In this document: positions 55,848 through 64,000 of the stretch, in pieces | Numbering within the stretch: the first letter of the stretch is position 1 | Layout of the letters: the number at the start of each line of letters is the position of its first letter | Assembly (NCBI GenBank): GCA_011037195.1 | Contig: JAAEAF010003371.1 | Coordinates: 31,295 to 95,294, forward strand | Reading direction: 5' to 3' | DNA from: Triatoma infestans | Taxonomy: Eukaryota; Arthropoda; Insecta; Hemiptera; Reduviidae | Length of the DNA stretch: 64,000 nt | Program-made: the position numbers and the translations under genes | The notes under the pieces: model-generated | Databases searched by the model: none | The model's input: the letters and a program-made list of their open reading frames with translations, nothing else | What the model was told of the DNA's origin: nothing

Positions 55848-56893
55848 GTAAAAAATCTGGTGTGTTACGCTCACACAATTTTCTCTTACTCTAGTTTTCA
55901 AAATTGTAACTGATTGACAAATTTTATAGTTTGTGAAATGTACCAAATTTGAAGAAATTCGTTGGAGTTTGTCTAAAGCTGAAAAAACTGTTCAGTAAAA
56001 GCGCATTTCCGGTTTAGTAATTTTCTTGAAACTCGGAATTTTTGCCATCTATTTATTTCTAATTAATTTTGTTTGGGTACTAAAAATTGTATAATCAACT
56101 ACGATAGCACTTTAGAGAAAAATATAACCCCACCCCCTCCCCCACAAGCCCCTTTAAATGACTCCACCAGGAAAAATGTTTCAAATAAAAGTTGTAGCTC
56201 TTTATATGAGTAGTTCACTTTCCTTAGCTTAAAGAAAATCGTTGGAGCCGTTTTAGAGAAAATACCAGAAAACTGAAAAATTCATTTTAGTAAAAACGCA
56301 CTTCTGGTCATCCGCTTTTCTTCAAACTCGGAATTTCAACAACATATCTAATTCTAATTAATATTATTTAGCTGATAGAATTGTGTAATAAACTGAAATA
56401 GCACTTTAGAGGACAACCCACCACTCCCTCCCCTAAAAGTGCCCTTAAATGCAATCCAGGAAAAAATTTTCAAATAAAAGCTGTAGCTCTTTGTATGTGC
56501 AGTTGATATAATAAGTTTAAAGAAAATCGTTAGAGCCATTTTGGAAAAAATGCAAAAAGTGATAAAACCATTTAGTAAAGTGGTACTTCCGGTTGAGCCA
56601 TTTTGACCGCTGACCTACTGTCAGATCCCATGATAATACCTAAACGTAATATCAAGTTTGAACTTTCTACGATTTGTCGTTTTGAGCTATGCTGTTCACA
56701 TACACACACACACAGAGGGGTGAGACGAGGGGGGGGAGCGAGTGAGAGAGAGAGATAGAGCGAGACCATTTGCTAAAAACCCCTTTTTTGGACTCAGGGG
56801 ACCTCAAAACGGATATTTCCGGTGAAACTCGATATTGAAAATTTGGCACGTTACAATACTTCCTCTTACTAGGAGTAAGAGAAAGTAAAAATG
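55848..56893 (+). mobile_element. HINE-like dispersed repeat, full copy 9
   Basis: Starts ATCTGGTGTGTTACGCTCAC, ends CCTCTTACTAGGAGTAAGAG and AAAGT. The CA tract is followed by a GAGAGA run (56744-56762). Unit markers GCATTTCCGGTTTAG (56002), GCACTTCTGGTCATC (56299), ACTTCCGGTTGAGC (56584). Confidence 0.82.
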
Positions 56894-56977
56894 TATTGAT
56901 ACAAAAAGTTCAATAAACGTAATTGATACGCAATTGGTTCACTATACACGTGAAATTAAAGAAAAAAAAAAAAAAAA

Positions 56978-57215
56978 AAAAAACCATGGCTCATGGAGGG
57001 CCAAGGCTTGCCAGACGGCGATTTGAATAGGGGGGGCGTGTGGTAAGCACGCTGCAGTTCCCACGCCGTTTAGTTCCGGCCTCCGCTCCCTAGGGCGCTA
57101 CTAACTGTTCACGATGCACAGCGTTCAACACCGACTTTGCCCTCACAGGAATCGAACCCTGAATTCTCGCACGAAAGAAAGGCGAGTGCGCTAGCCACTA
57201 GACCAACGCGTGAGG
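56978..57215 (-). mobile_element. tRNA-derived SINE (family S2), minus strand
   Basis: The minus strand has TTGGTCTAGTGGCTAGCGC (A box), GGGTTCGATTCC (B box) and AAAGTCGGTGTTGAACGC. A 21-base A run lies at 56961-56981, on the low-coordinate side. Confidence 0.75.
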
Positions 57216-57714
57216 ACACTTTCAAATTAATTTGTTTTTAAAATGCACGATGGATGGGGCTTATTTATTAGCACAAAGTTTATCAAATCTAAATGTCATT
57301 GTGGGGGAGTGCTACTTGTAACTCTTTTTCTATACTACTAAATGGGCTCGTTATTCTCATTTCATTGCAGCTATTGCAGAAAATCCCTCGTTTCGCATAA
57401 ATATGATGTTATGAATGGCATTGTTTTGCTTGACAAAAGTATTATATTCCTCACTTCGATTCAACCAAAATTAAACTGGGGTTATTCATCAAAATTTTTG
57501 TTTCAATAAAGTATTGCATGATAATTCCATCAATTTTTCCCTTTTCAGTAGTTGTGAATCTAAATTTCACATCATCTTGTTTATCGACAAAAGAAATCTG
57601 TATCCATGCGAACTTTTTATAATCAAACAAAATATAATATTTTTGCAAAATAAACCCATGTTCGTACTTAGCCATACGTAGGTAACAAGTTTGAGGTACT
57701 TAGCTTTTTTTTCG
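57216..57714. other. AT-rich DNA containing one short open frame
   Basis: Apart from the frame at 57451-57675, nothing recognised. Confidence 0.35.
57451..57675 (-). CDS. Short unidentified open frame
   Basis: 74 residues from ATG to TGA on the minus strand: MAKYEHGFILQKYYILFDYK, then W-I-Q-I-S-F-V-D-K-Q-D-D-V-K-F-R-F and E-K-G-K-I-D-G-I-I-M. Composition looks protein-like (a mixture of hydrophobic and charged residues), but I know no family. No clear promoter or splice sites. Confidence 0.22.
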   Translation of the reverse strand: MAKYEHGFILQKYYILFDYKKFAWIQISFVDKQDDVKFRFTTTEKGKIDGIIMQYFIETKILMNNPSLILVESK

Positions 57715-57886
57715 TTTTAGAAACATTTGGTTTATTCACAACACACAAACAGATCAGTCGCTAAAAACACTTTTTTCATATTCTCAGAGTACCTCAAAAC
57801 AAAATAATGCCAGTAGAAATCAATTTCGAAAACTTGACCCAATCGTAATACTATCTCTTACTTGGAATAAGAGAAAGTAAAAGTGG
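57715..57886 (+). repeat. HINE-like fragment (hairpin half)
   Basis: Contains ACAGATCAGTCGCTAAAAAC, GAGTACCTCAAAAC and ends ATCTCTTACTTGGAATAAGA. Confidence 0.55.
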
Positions 57887-58616
57887 TATTGATGTAGGAA
57901 GACGAATGTATTAATTGGCTGAATGTACGTATTAATTCAGGAAATATTTTCAAAATACCAGTTTAAAAAAATAAATTATATTTTATTAAATAAATAAAGC
58001 CGAGTGGGAAGAATGCGAAGAATTATAACTATATTATAGAAGGCATCACAAATTTCACTTTCAACATAATATAAAAATGTTAATTTTATCCTAATTTCAA
58101 CATAGTTTAAAAACCAGAATTACATAACTGACTTTATAATTCCAGAAATATTCATACTATTTGTATTTATAAATAATAATACCTAATAAATTCGTAATAA
58201 AAATAAAATTCGAAATAAAATAAAAAAAGGCGGTTTTAATTTATTTAAAAATCTAATAACGCAATGCTGTTTGCTATTTATTAGCCATTAATATTTTTGT
58301 ATTATAAATATTTTTTATTACCTCTAAATTTCCTATATTGCTGAATGTTCCAAAATTGTTAATTAAAGTAGAAATATTTAATAAAAATTTCTAAGAGGGG
58401 TGGTTGTGACACACTTTTAAAATAATATATTCCCTTATTGCCCTCAATAAAATTATTTGACGAATTTACCATGAACTTGGAATTTTTATTAAAACCTCAA
58501 TTTCTCTTAACGTTATACACAAAGGTACGGAGTTAGGAAACCGTATATTTTTTACTTAAGGGTTTATAAGACACACGGTTCTATATCAACCGGTTCTTAA
58601 CCAATAGGGTTCAATT
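57887..58616. other. AT-rich DNA, no gene seen
   Basis: Nothing recognised. Confidence 0.4.
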
Positions 58617-58874
58617 AAGTAGAATTATTGTCAGAGATATTTTCCGTGAAAGCCTGCTTCTCTTTTTGTGGTCATCGAGTGGTTTCGGGTGTTCGCCCAT
58701 CATCAGGATTTGTCAAAACAATGTGATAATATACACTTGCACAGAGCAAATTTAATTGATACACTCATTTTTTTTTTACACACGAATTTGCTCCGAGAGC
58801 AGGAGGCTATCACGGAAAATATCTCTGATACTTCCCATCACCACTTTGCGGAACCAACAATAACAAGTAGAATT
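58617..58874. mobile_element. Family A inverted-repeat insertion with 10-bp target duplication
   Basis: AAGTAGAATT at 58617-58626 and 58865-58874. Left arm CAGAGATATTTTCCGTGA; right arm TCACGGAAAATATCTCTGAT followed by the complement of the end box (TTTGCGGAACCAAC). The left hammerhead core is largely intact; the right one is lost. Confidence 0.75.
58673..58710 (-). ncRNA. Hammerhead-like core H5 (stem III altered)
   Basis: Minus strand: ATC, CTGATGA (58706-58700), bulged T, GGGC-GAACA-CCC, GAAA, CCACTC, GATG. Catalytic bases are present but stem III reads CCACTC instead of CCGGTC, so pairing there is weakened. Confidence 0.55.
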
Positions 58875-59092
58875 GTCTTTTTAAATTAATAACTCTCCGA
58901 AATTCATTACGGATACGGATTTTGTAAGAGAAATGAAAAGCAGGAAGTTGTGCGTTCGTTAGATTTAATAGATAGATAAGAGTCCATGCGAAGAATTTCC
59001 TAATCACACCGGTGCTAAGCAAATATTGAGTATTGAGAACCTTACATCAGTTTGCCATATGCCTTGATCGTCTCCAAAAAGCTCCAGCGGTG

Positions 59093-59225
59093 CTTAGATT
59101 TTTTCTTCCTAAGAGCCTCTACAGCTCACTGTCCGATGATGGACAGTGTTGTCTGTGACGAGAGAACACTGTCCGGAGGCCGGCAATGCATTGAGAAGGA
59201 TCCGGGCGCCAGTGCCCGGAAAAGA
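59093..59225 (+). mobile_element. SINE S1 body, head missing
   Basis: TTAGATTTTTTCTTCCTAAG, ACTGTCCGATGATGGACAG and GAGAACACTGTCCGGAGG match S1 copies. The tRNA head is absent. Confidence 0.6.
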
Positions 59226-59289
59226 TGTTGACGCGCCATAAATTAAATACAATGTAAGAGAAAGTAAAAAAAAAATTATATTTTAGTTG

Positions 59290-59470
59290 TTGGTACTTGG
59301 GTCTGCAAAGCTGGAGATATTTCTGTAATAGCTTTGCTTCATTTTGTAGTCATCAACCATCAGGTTTGGAACTTTTGCCCATCATCAGGATGTTTTGATA
59401 AAATAGTGCGAGATAACACTGCAAACTCAGTTTATATACTGTGTAATTTTTTATTATCGAGTTTATTAAT
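59290..59470. mobile_element. Diverged family A arm
   Basis: Contains GGTCTGCAAAGCTGGAG (end box), CTTCATTTTGTAGTCATCAA and GCCCATCATCAGGATG. The minus strand keeps CTGATGA, but the GAAAC block reads CCAAAC. Confidence 0.55.
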
Positions 59471-59479
59471 ACCGAGTTT

Positions 59480-59606
59480 GCAGAAAAGTGAAATATAGTG
59501 TCCACTTTTAAATGTGTGTCACTGTAAATATTTCTGGGGACAATTCAATTTCTAAAAATTTTTGCAATACTTTCTCTCCCACCAGGAAGGGGAAATAAAA
59601 AATTAT
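59480..59606 (+). repeat. HINE-like hairpin-end fragment
   Basis: Contains CAATTCAATTTCTAAAAATT and GCAATACTTTCTCTCCCACC. Weak match. Confidence 0.35.
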
Positions 59607-60127
59607 TGTTTTTTTTTTTTTTTAAGAAAGTTTATTATTTGTCTTATATTATTTATCTGAATGGTTGGCACAATTCCATTGTACTGACTAACACAATTAT
59701 CTTGCATTCTTTGTAGGCAGTTTAACAGTCAGCTGTAAACAAATAAATTATGGGCTCCATATTAAATTTCCTCTCCTAGTAGAAGAGTATTTTTAGAATG
59801 AATCTATTTGGTTAAATTTCATTTCTGTTTAATCCAAATATTTGAGTGTGATGATTCATTGGTTAGGATTACGGGCGGCTGGAAGGTGTTGCTGAAAGAA
59901 AGAACTGAACGTAATCCAAAATTTACTGGGTGCAACTAATTTAATGAAAGTCCAAACAATTGGTAGAATAAATAATGCATAAATTAATGTAACACCTATT
60001 AAATTCTTAACTCCATTTCAAATTTTATTTTTAGCGTCTTAAATAAGATTTTGTTATTTTTAAGCGTCCCAAAGACTACGGGAGGGTATGTATTTTCTTA
60101 ATCATTGTTTGACGAATTTAAATTATT

Positions 60128-60297
60128 TAGGGGGTTTAAGGCCAATAAAGGAAACCGCTAAATAGTAAGAAAAGTAAGCGAATTAATTAAATTTTATGAG
60201 ATAAACGTGATTGATTTAAATATCAAGATATTAGAAATAGGCATGCATACTGTGAGTGATGCTTTATTTACAAAAATTTACAATACTCCAGGAGTGT
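60128..60297 (+). repeat. Duplicated 170-bp segment, outer copy
   Basis: AGGCCAATAAAGGAAACCGC, AATTAATTAAATTTTATGAG and TGTGAGTGATGCTTTATTTA recur in order at 60473-60640, between the arms of the family A element. Confidence 0.75.
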
Positions 60298-60393
60298 CAA
60301 CATTAGCACTACAACGTCCTAAAGATAAATATATACAATTATTTATTTGCATCAGAGATTATTTTCCGTGATAGCCTGCTTCTTTTTTGTGGT

Positions 60394-60431
60394 CATCGAC
60401 CGGTTTCGGGCGTGCGCCCATCATCAGGATA
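60394..60431 (-). ncRNA. Hammerhead ribozyme core H3 (all conserved bases present)
   Basis: Minus strand: ATATC (stem I), CTGATGA (60427-60421), bulged T, stem II GGGC-GCAC-GCCC, GAAA, CCGGTC, GATG (60397-60394). Predicted cleavage after the C complementary to 60398. Stem I has one G-T wobble. Confidence 0.75.
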
Positions 60432-60472
60432 TTTTAGTCAAAACAGTATGAGCAAATTTAGTTGATACATTC

Positions 60473-60640
60473 TTTAGGAGTTCGAGGCCAATTAAGGAAA
60501 AACCGCTGAAAAAGAAAAGGTAAGAGAATTAATTAAATTTTATAAGATCAAGGTGAGTAATTTAAACAGCAAGAAATTATAAATAGCCATAATGTGAGTG
60601 ATGCTTTATTTACAATAATTTACAATACTCTAAAAAACTA
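60473..60640 (+). repeat. Duplicated 170-bp segment, inner copy
   Basis: GAGGCCAATTAAGGAAAAAC, AGAGAATTAATTAAATTTTA and TGTGAGTGATGCTTTATTTA. Same orientation as 60128-60297, 345 bp downstream. Confidence 0.75.
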
Positions 60641-60839
60641 AATTCGACAAATTTGCTTTGTGCAAGTCTATGTGACCGCACTGTTTTGATGGGCGAACGC
60701 CTGAAGCCGGTCGTTGACCACAAAAAAAAAAGCAGGCTATCGCGGAATATAGCTCTGCGGAATCAAGTATAACATTTATTTATTTAAAAACTATGTATAA
60801 ATGATTTGGGGAAAAAATTAAATTAAATTAAAAAAAACA

Positions 60840-61330
60840 AGCTATGTGCAGCCGGATTCTTTATAATAGAGTGCTCTTCACTCTCCTGTACCAGAGCCCA
60901 ACCCCCAATTCATAGTCCCCTAATCACTCGGCAAAGTTGATTTGTGTTTAAATTGCACCTGTCAAAAATCTTCTCTGTGGCTACTCTAATATTATATTCT
61001 TGAAAATCGTCGATGTTCGTTGAAACGTGCAGGTGTAGGATTCGGGTATATCTGGGTGAGGAAATTACCAATCTGAGGAACTTATTTTGCATCAGCTGCA
61101 GCGAGGCGACTCTGGATCGACATGCCAAGTCCAGGAGGGACAGGCAATAGTAACATTGGTCTAACCATTGCCTTATAGAGCAAAAGCTTATTCTATAAGA
61201 GCCTGGAGACAAAATAAGAGAAATAACGGCCGGATAGCTGCCTTTCTCTTGTGGATACCGTCTCTTATCCGGTCGAGAACAACGCCTAGATACTTGAAAG
61301 TGGCAGACCAAGGTATCGGCTGACCTCCGA
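60840..61330 (-). pseudogene. Jockey/R1-like LINE polymerase C-terminus relic
   Basis: On the minus strand, from the high-coordinate end: P-W-S-A-T-F-K-Y-L-G-V-V-L-D-R (RT thumb) in one frame, then in another SRVASLQLMQNKFLRLVISS and PRYTRILHLHVSTNIDDFQE, the typical tail of Jockey-like polymerases (pattern Q-N-K-x-L-R-x-x-x-x-A-P-x-x). At least one frameshift. The RT palm is not present. Confidence 0.65.
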
Positions 61331-62436
61331 AATAGAAACAGGCATAGATTATTAAGATATCAACCAGAATTGTTCTTATTAACTTATACAGAAATATTTA
61401 TATTAGTAGTAACTCCATTTACAAAATTATAAATTTTTCATAGACAAACACCTGTCCGGTGTTTCATAGAAGATGTCTGGTAAAAAGTAATCTATAACAT
61501 TTGGAATTAGGGAATATCAAGTAAAAGTGATTTAAAAAAAGTAGAATCACGTGTCTTAAATTTTCAATCAATCGAAACAATATTTTGAATTAACTTTCTT
61601 GTTTTGCAACTTTAAATGTATTATTAAATTTGCATTATTCTAATAAATATTGTAAGTAATTTTTATAATAAACTAGATGGATTTCCATCATTGACTCTGA
61701 AACTTTTATTGTACAAAAAAAAGTCTGTAGAGTAGGGTTTCTCCATTATGAAAGTTTCGATTAGAAGTAGAACTACAGAAAGCTGAAGAGAGAAGATAGT
61801 GTTAGTATGTGTTAAAATTTTAATTAAATAACTATAAAATATGTAAGTGTATATTGTATATAAATATTTCTTTCTCAACAATCTTCACTAAATTTAATAT
61901 ATTAATCGTCCAAATTATTCAACTGTTGCAGAAAAAACAAACATTTAGTTGACCATAATATAATAGCATCGTAAAGAAAATCTAAGGTCATAATATTCAT
62001 GAGATAAACACAGATAATAATAATTACTGCAGACTATAATCAGCAAAAATGCAATTATAATGCATATTTATTCAGCCAATAATTAATATTAAAATACAAA
62101 TTATGGATTCACTTTATCCAATTTCAATAAATACCTCCATCCCTTTTTATAATATTACATTTATAGTCTTCTTGAATAAATTTTTATTATCATTCAATTT
62201 GTTCCAATATAAATTGAAAACAAATAATGTATTTTCTCACCTTGAATGTTGAAGAGTTTTTTATCGCATTTGAATAATTATTAGTACAGCATCCCAATTT
62301 AAACAAATATTGACAGTTCAAATATAAATTCAGAATATTAGATTATTTTATTCAAGCAACTTGTCATAGTTTTATTGAAATCACTCTCAAAAGATTGTTA
62401 TAATATTAATTTTAAAGAAGCTATAAATTATTTAAG
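61331..62436. other. AT-rich DNA, no gene seen
   Basis: Nothing recognised. Confidence 0.45.
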
Positions 62437-62752
62437 GATTCAATAAATATGTGAGTGGGTCCGCAATGCTGGATAACATCTGGTATTTTATCCGACGTAA
62501 CATGCATACTGATTTTGTTCCTGACCGGTTTTGGATTTTCATCCAGCGTCAGAGCGAATTCACCAGGTTCCTGTAGAGAGTTCACTTCAACTTGGATGAG
62601 ACCAACACGTATGAGAGTAACAGACACGTTAGTTGAAGTGAACTCTCTCCACGAACTTGGTGAATTTGCACTGATGATGGATGAAAATCCGAAGCCGGTC
62701 AGGAACAAAATCAATATGCATGCTAAGGATAAAGTACCAGATTCAATAAATA
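62437..62752. mobile_element. Family B element with 13-bp target duplication (copy B3)
   Basis: GATTCAATAAATA at 62437-62449 and 62740-62752 flanks a 290-bp insert. Left arm GGGTCCGCAATGCTGGATAA (end box) and TGTTCCTGACCGG; right arm AAGCCGGTCAGGAACAAAAT. Arms pair around about 62600. No coding frame. Confidence 0.85.
62671..62706 (+). ncRNA. Hammerhead-like core H4 of family B
   Basis: CTGATGA 62671-62677, T 62678, stem II GGAT-GAAA-ATCC 62679-62690, GAAG 62691-62694 (A15.1 replaced by G), CCGGTC 62695-62700, then AGGAAC. Predicted cleavage after C62700. Stem I is weaker than in family A. Confidence 0.6.
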
Positions 62753-62777
62753 CATTGCACTATTGTTTCTAGGTATT

Positions 62778-63002
62778 CTATTTGGTAACCTCACTAAGTT
62801 TAATTACAATTTGCAGAAGTTTTGCTGTCAATTTGATGAGATTGTCACGAATGTTTTCTTCTAGGAACTCTTTCGCAACAATGTAACCATTAATTCTATT
62901 AAATATTGTTGTCAAATAAATTGATGTCGCCCATTCAAAAAAAAAGACCTGGTTTAGCCAATCATCAATGGATTGTTCTTTTGTTTTTAATTTAAGGTGC
63001 AT
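62778..63002 (-). CDS. Short unidentified open frame next to a SINE
   Basis: 74 residues on the minus strand, reading SIDDWLNQVFFFEWATSIYL, then I-F-N-R-I-N-G-Y-I-V-A-K-E-F-L-E-E-N and ending K-L-S-E-V-T-K. An AG precedes the first codons at about 63003-63004. Composition is protein-like, but no family is recognised. The SINE on its 5' side may have interrupted it. Confidence 0.25.
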   Translation of the reverse strand: MHLKLKTKEQSIDDWLNQVFFFEWATSIYLTTIFNRINGYIVAKEFLEENIRDNLIKLTAKLLQIVIKLSEVTK

Positions 63003-63200
63003 CTATGGTCATTGGCGCCCGGACCCTTCTCCATGTACTGCCAGCTTGTTACAGACAACACTGCCCCATCACCTGACAGTTTACTGTAGAGGCTGCTAGG
63101 AAGAGAAAATCTAAAGGCAGCCAGCACAGCTGGATTCAAATCCAGGCCCACTGCGTTTGTGTGTATCCAGTGCGCTTACCACTGAGCTAATCCCTTCCCT
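63003..63200 (-). mobile_element. tRNA-derived SINE (family S1), minus strand
   Basis: Minus strand GGGATTAGCTCAGTGGTAAG (A box) and GGATTTGAATCCAGC (B box, one mismatch). The body has CTGCCTTTAGATTTTCTC. It lacks the LINE-like tail and ends GGGTCCGGGCGCC. Confidence 0.72.
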
Positions 63201-63254
63201 AATGGATATTTCCCAATCACGATAATACCAGCCCTCACACATCTTGGCAAATTA

Positions 63255-63560
63255 GAGGGAAACTCAAAGAGCCTAACGGAGACATCTGTATTCATACTCC
63301 CTAATTTCCCTGATCTTGCTCCATCAGATTTTTATCTGTTCCGCTCATTTCAAAAATCATTTAAATGGAGAATTATTCAGATCTGAAAATCCAGGATCGT
63401 TGTAATAAACAATAATTATTACACTAAATTTAGTGACGGTCAAGTAATTTTTCAGTCATTGTTTTAACGCATTACCATCACATATAATTATTTGTGCCTA
63501 AATTACAAGTATTCACTTTTACATAAAAATAGTATTTATCGATGGTAAAGTTAATATCAA
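63255..63560 (+). pseudogene. mariner transposase C-terminus, highly eroded
   Basis: In one frame: F-P-D-L-A-P-S-D-F-Y-L-F-R-S-F-Q-K-S-F-K-W, the block with the third catalytic aspartate of mariner (D-L-A-P-S-D-x-x-L-F). Later residues (T-F-x-x-K-x-Y-L) may be its tail. No terminal repeat was found. It differs from M1 and M2, where the same block reads DFHLFGPLK. Confidence 0.5.
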
Positions 63561-63649
63561 TCAATTTATATAGTAATGATAATACTCGTACTATTGCTTA
63601 ATTATTTTTAATTATTATAAACTTCTTTTTTGTTTAATTTTAAGGCTCG

Positions 63650-63832
63650 TCAACATCTGAAGTCATTGGCGTCCCAGACCCTTCTCAGTGCATTGTCGGC
63701 CTCTGGAGGCAATGTTCTCTCGCAGACAGTGAACTGTCCTAGGATGAGAAAATCTAAGGGTCGTACGGGTGGATTTGAAACCGGATCTCCGCATTACAAA
63801 TCCAGTGCGCTATCACTTAGCTAATCCGTCCC
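63650..63832 (-). mobile_element. tRNA-derived SINE (family S1), minus strand
   Basis: Minus strand GGATTAGCTAAGTGATAGCG (A box, two changes) and CCGGTTTCAAATCC (degenerate B box); the body ends CTGGGACGCCAATGACTTC. Older than the copy at 35863. Confidence 0.6.
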
Positions 63833-64000
63833 TATTAAACAATTAAACATATTAGTTATGAAATATGTGACCTACTTATTCAATAGTTTCTTACTAAGAG
63901 GAATAATCTTCTTATATTCTGAGATTTCACTTCAGTTCAGTGTTATAGTTCTTCTATTTATATAATACTACTACACTGGCACTACAGTCCAAAATGGACC
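63833..64000. other. AT-rich DNA at window end
   Basis: Nothing recognised. Confidence 0.4.

Larger units (their letters stand above)
60349..60772. mobile_element. Family A inverted-repeat element enclosing a duplicated segment
   Basis: Left arm CATCAGAGATTATTTTCCGT (60350) and right arm CTATCGCGGAATATAGCTCT (about 60738). The left arm holds an intact hammerhead core; the right arm (60680-60722) has lost CTGATGA and reads GAAGCCGGTCGTTGACC. Between the arms lies the second copy of the 170-bp segment. Confidence 0.72.

Overview
This is a eukaryotic, strongly AT-rich, repeat-dominated window with no complete host gene. The repeat types (Jockey/I/CR1-like LINEs, mariner and Tc1 relics, tRNA-derived SINEs, a short-LTR Ty3/gypsy element, Penelope-like repeats) fit an arthropod, most likely an insect. 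That assignment is inference; nothing here fixes a species. Only one stretch (2975-3088) looks like a host exon, a possible 3'-terminal coding exon with a good acceptor and branch point. Three other short open frames are listed with low confidence.

Layout. 1-5100: AT-rich DNA with a Tc1 transposase scrap at the left edge, relics of a palindromic repeat, and the candidate exon. 5100-8250: an eroded CR1/Jockey-like LINE. 8700-16240: SINEs, a 1-kb dispersed repeat (called HINE-like here), a LINE RT relic and a mariner relic. 16770-19830: HINE-like copies and a LINE C-terminus. 19917-21035: an LTR-like repeat, then an 800-bp palindrome carrying two apparently intact hammerhead-ribozyme cores. 21545-24370: LINE 3' ends, one of them sharing its tail with a SINE. 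24470-29339: a young Ty3/gypsy element (207-bp LTRs, CACC target duplication) with broken pol. 30500-36100: LINE, mariner, CR1 and LTR-like debris, a 27-bp minisatellite and a SINE. 37018-48590: HINE-like copies, a 2.9-kb array of a 28-bp satellite, and a LINE inserted cleanly into one HINE-like copy. 49372-50629: a Jockey-like LINE with a 14-bp target duplication and an internal triplication. 51300-57900: HINE-like copies, SINEs and another palindrome. 58600-64000: more ribozyme-bearing inverted repeats, LINE and SINE relics.

The most interesting system is a set of at least four divergent inverted-repeat families (A-D). Their arms carry a common layout: C-U-G-A-U-G-A, a short stem II hairpin, G-A-A-A, a tiny self-complementary stem III, a cleavage-type triplet, then a stem I strand. 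This is the hammerhead layout known from Penelope-like elements and retrozymes. Five copies keep all or nearly all of the core; three (20283-20320, 20953-20990, 60394-60431) have every conserved base. No reverse transcriptase or GIY-YIG frame lies between the arms, so these look non-autonomous.

The second theme is the HINE-like family: about 25 copies or fragments with asymmetric subterminal inverted repeats, a terminal hairpin, a CA microsatellite and 300-bp internal tandem units. A short segment of it appears to be the source of the 28-bp satellite. The third is a LINE-SINE pair sharing a 3' tail.
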